Source of the DNA: UBA9715 sp964553375
GTDB taxonomy: Bacteria > Actinomycetota > Coriobacteriia > Coriobacteriales > Eggerthellaceae
NCBI GenBank assembly: GCA_964553375.1
Contig: CAZKKN010000017.1
Location: 1-35,734 of the forward strand
DNA length: 35,734 nucleotides
Direction of reading: 5' to 3'
The notes beneath the pieces were generated by a model. The model worked only from the letters and a program-made list of their open reading frames with translations. It had not been told where the DNA came from and did not search any database. The position numbers were made by a program, and so were the translations under genes. Positions 33,915 through 35,734 of this stretch are shown in pieces. Positions within the stretch are counted from its first letter, which is position 1. Each line of letters opens with the position of its first letter.

Positions 33915-34820
33915 TCATCCCTCGGGCGGTGTTAGCGCCGTAAGCTCTTCGGCATTCCTTTGGTTATGCAGCTTATACAGCCGATAGAGCGCTTGGATCC
34001 ACTTGATGGCCATGAAAACCGCTACGGCTCCGATCATGACCACCAGGCTCATCTCGCTTCCCCGCAGGCTCATCTGCACAGCCAGGTTGCTGAAGATGGC
34101 AGCAGCGCACAGCCACAGGATGGCGTTGATGCGGGTGGTTTTCATAGCGTTCAAGCGCTCGACCTCCTGTTTGCGCCTATCGGATGCCGAGGCTTCTTCC
34201 AGGCGTTTGCGGTAGGCCTCCCAATAGGCCTCGCCTTTGGCATCGCGTTGCGCGCAGGCCTCATCTATCATCAAGCCGTAGGCCGAGGCGATGGAGGCCG
34301 CCTCTTCAAGCAGGGTACCGTGCCCTTGCGGGAGGGAGTAGTATGCTTCTATGGTTTCCAGGGATGCGGTAGCCGCAGGTTGGTTTGGCAAGCTGCAGGT
34401 GCTATGGGTTGCGCAGAAGCGCTCCGTGAGGTCGAAAGGATGCGTCTCGGGCAAGGTGACCCAGCTACCCTCTATCATGGCTTTGGCAAAGGCGCTATGC
34501 AGCGCCACCGCCACCGTTGCATCCTGGAAAAGGTCGCTTATCTGCTCTTCGAACTGATAGAGTTCAGGACAATCCTCTACATCGTCCGGTCCCAGCCCTC
34601 CGCTGGCTTCGCTTGGGATCCAATTGTCAACGTTTTGGGGTTTCACCGTCTCGCAGAAAAGGCCATTGCCCTCCGAATCGCAGATGGCCAGTTGCACGAT
34701 CTCGTCTTTTTCCAAGTCGTAACCGGTGGTTCTAAGTGCAATGGCTATGCCGCCCGTGCGAGGTAGCTCGCAGCTGGCGAGGAGCTGCTCATCTCCCGGA
34801 TCCAAGAACCGGTATTCCAT
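33915..34820 (-). CDS. Membrane-anchored protein with degenerate exonuclease-like domain
   Basis: 301 residues. The N-terminal part resembles a DnaQ-type 3'-5' exonuclease fold. IALRTTGYDLEKDEIVQLAI (residues 27-46) aligns with the exonuclease I motif xDxETTG, but the catalytic Asp and Glu are replaced by Ala28 and Arg30. It is therefore probably inactive as a nuclease. A charged helical linker follows, then two hydrophobic helices (INAILWLCAAAIFSNLAVQ and MSLVVMIGAVAVFMAIKWIQ) near residues 230-277 and a short cytoplasmic tail. No named family is certain. It ends directly at the tRNA-Arg 3' end. Confidence 0.7.
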   Translation of the reverse strand: MEYRFLDPGDEQLLASCELPRTGGIAIALRTTGYDLEKDEIVQLAICDSEGNGLFCETVKPQNVDNWIPSEASGGLGPDDVEDCPELYQFEEQISDLFQDATVAVALHSAFAKAMIEGSWVTLPETHPFDLTERFCATHSTCSLPNQPAATASLETIEAYYSLPQGHGTLLEEAASIASAYGLMIDEACAQRDAKGEAYWEAYRKRLEEASASDRRKQEVERLNAMKTTRINAILWLCAAAIFSNLAVQMSLRGSEMSLVVMIGAVAVFMAIKWIQALYRLYKLHNQRNAEELTALTPPEG

Positions 34821-34867
34821 GGATTTCCTCCGTTCGTTCGCGTCGCTATAGCAACACGCCTATCAGT

Positions 34868-35734
34868 CTATCGCTTCAGGGCCCGAAGCGTTGGGAGTTG
34901 CTTGACCGCTATGCCCACCAAAACCAAAAAGGCCCCGAAGAGCACCAGGGGGCTTGGCGTATCGCCGATGAGCGCCCAGGCGGCGAATATCCCCACAGGA
35001 AGCTCGCTTGAGGCCATGATGGAAACCATGCCCGGACTCAGCGAGGGGCTTGCGAAGTTGATCAGCCCCGTGGGGATGATGATTCCCAAGAAGGCAAGGC
35101 CGACGGCATAGGGCCAAAGGGAGGCATCGGTGGCTGCGGTGACCCAGGCTTGGGGGTTTGCCAGCGTGGTAACCACCAGGCCGCCTACGGTGAGCATGAG
35201 GGTGCGCAAGGGTGCCGGTTGGGCGGGTTCGATACGTCCTGAGGCATAGAGGAAAAGCGCATAGAAGAGGGCTGAGCCGGCACCGAAGGCGATGCCTACT
35301 GGGTCCAGGCTGCCAAAGGAGCCGTCCAGAAGCCCCGCTGCGAAAACGGTGCCAACGAGCACGATGGCGATGGCCACCACGCTGGAGCGCGTAGGCGGGT
35401 GGCGTTCCACAATGCACTCGATGAGCACTGAAATCCATACATATTGGAAGAGCAGGGTGAGCGCCACGGCGCTGGGCAGCAGCGTCACGGCAGTGTAGTA
35501 GCAGATGGACGTGAGCCCGGTGAAAACCCCCAGAAGCGCCATCTTGGCCAGGGACGTTGCTTTGGCGTGCTTGCGGCAGGTGGTCAGGTAGAAACCGAGG
35601 CATAGGATGAAAGCCGTCAGGTATTGAAGGGGGAGGAACGCCGAAGGGAAGATGCCCTGTCCGGCGGATGCCTTCACCACAGGCACGATGAAGCCATAGC
35701 TCGACCCAGCGATGAAGACGAGTAGGGGATATGC
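34868..35734 (-). CDS. EamA/DMT-family transporter, 5' end beyond window
   Basis: At least 289 residues; the frame stays open to the window edge, adding 16 codons (AYPLLVFIAGSSYGFI) before the GTG at 35686. That stretch forms part of the first helix, so the true start is outside. About ten hydrophobic helices are arranged as two EamA repeats, typical of the drug/metabolite transporter superfamily. The second repeat ends LVLFGAFLVLVGIAVKQLP. The substrate cannot be inferred. It is on the same strand as, and 48 bases upstream of, the exonuclease-like gene. Confidence 0.88.
   Translation of the reverse strand, partial: AYPLLVFIAGSSYGFIVPVVKASAGQGIFPSAFLPLQYLTAFILCLGFYLTTCRKHAKATSLAKMALLGVFTGLTSICYYTAVTLLPSAVALTLLFQYVWISVLIECIVERHPPTRSSVVAIAIVLVGTVFAAGLLDGSFGSLDPVGIAFGAGSALFYALFLYASGRIEPAQPAPLRTLMLTVGGLVVTTLANPQAWVTAATDASLWPYAVGLAFLGIIIPTGLINFASPSLSPGMVSIMASSELPVGIFAAWALIGDTPSPLVLFGAFLVLVGIAVKQLPTLRALKR

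Noticed and set aside
33830..33930. Integration site at tRNA-Arg
   Set aside because: No integrase, no direct repeat of the tRNA 3' end, and ordinary genes on both sides.

Overview
The window looks like a moderately high-GC Gram-positive chromosome, most probably Actinomycetota, class Coriobacteriia (an Eggerthellaceae-type gut anaerobe). This is inferred from several things seen together. There are cytoplasmic-type, Cys-ligated molybdenum enzymes of the kind expanded in that family. There is a Spa/VaFE surface protein with a LAxTG sorting motif, an LL-diaminopimelate aminotransferase, frequent GTG/TTG starts, and recurring GGTACAAT-like -10 boxes. No 16S gene or other decisive taxonomic marker is present.

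Layout. 1-200: tRNA-Gln and tRNA-Lys on the minus strand. 400-10150: housekeeping and envelope genes: a membrane-anchored C39-like papain-fold protein, a patatin-like hydrolase, HelD, a SIMPL-domain lipoprotein, a GT4 glycosyltransferase, a class II UvrA-like ATPase, and MurB. 10106-13411 (minus): a 1101-residue cell-wall protein combining an NlpC/P60-like domain, SpaA-type domains, two VaFE repeats and a LAQTG sorting signal. It overlaps the end of murB. 13771-18310: a three-gene respiratory molybdoenzyme operon (catalytic subunit, four-cluster ferredoxin, NrfD-type membrane subunit) ending in a strong terminator. A near-perfect 48-bp inverted repeat around a 10-N assembly gap follows. 18603-25813: a second, co-directional set: a double-CCG (HdrB-like) protein, a second Cys-ligated molybdoenzyme, a DUF2064 GT-A protein, a Tes/MJ0619-like radical SAM enzyme, a ferredoxin-DUF169 fusion and a Cys-tailed GNAT. 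A convergent PadR-type regulator abuts it. 26544-28583: a CPA1 Na+/H+ antiporter. 28600-29230: a palindromic intergenic element, then tRNA-Lys and tRNA-His. 29441-33914: argS, dapL, argF (minus) and tRNA-Arg. 33915-35734: a membrane-anchored protein with a degenerate exonuclease-like fold and an EamA transporter that runs off the window.

The most unusual signals are in the two molybdenum regions. The first catalytic subunit carries about 200 extra C-terminal residues holding two blocks of Tyr/Trp-rich octamers (five, then six, consensus G-x-x-Y-D-x-x-T). These resemble the OCRE domain of eukaryotic splicing factors, which is unexpected on a bacterial redox enzyme. The second set joins a molybdoenzyme with no ferredoxin or membrane partner of its own to a CCG protein, a radical SAM enzyme, a GT-A protein, Fd-DUF169 and a Cys-tailed GNAT next to a PadR regulator. 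This looks like one uncharacterised pathway, and its substrate cannot be read from the sequence. A third signal is a pair of intergenic hairpins after argS and dapL with conserved flanks but fully covarying 8-bp stem cores, suggesting a dispersed structured RNA or terminator family.
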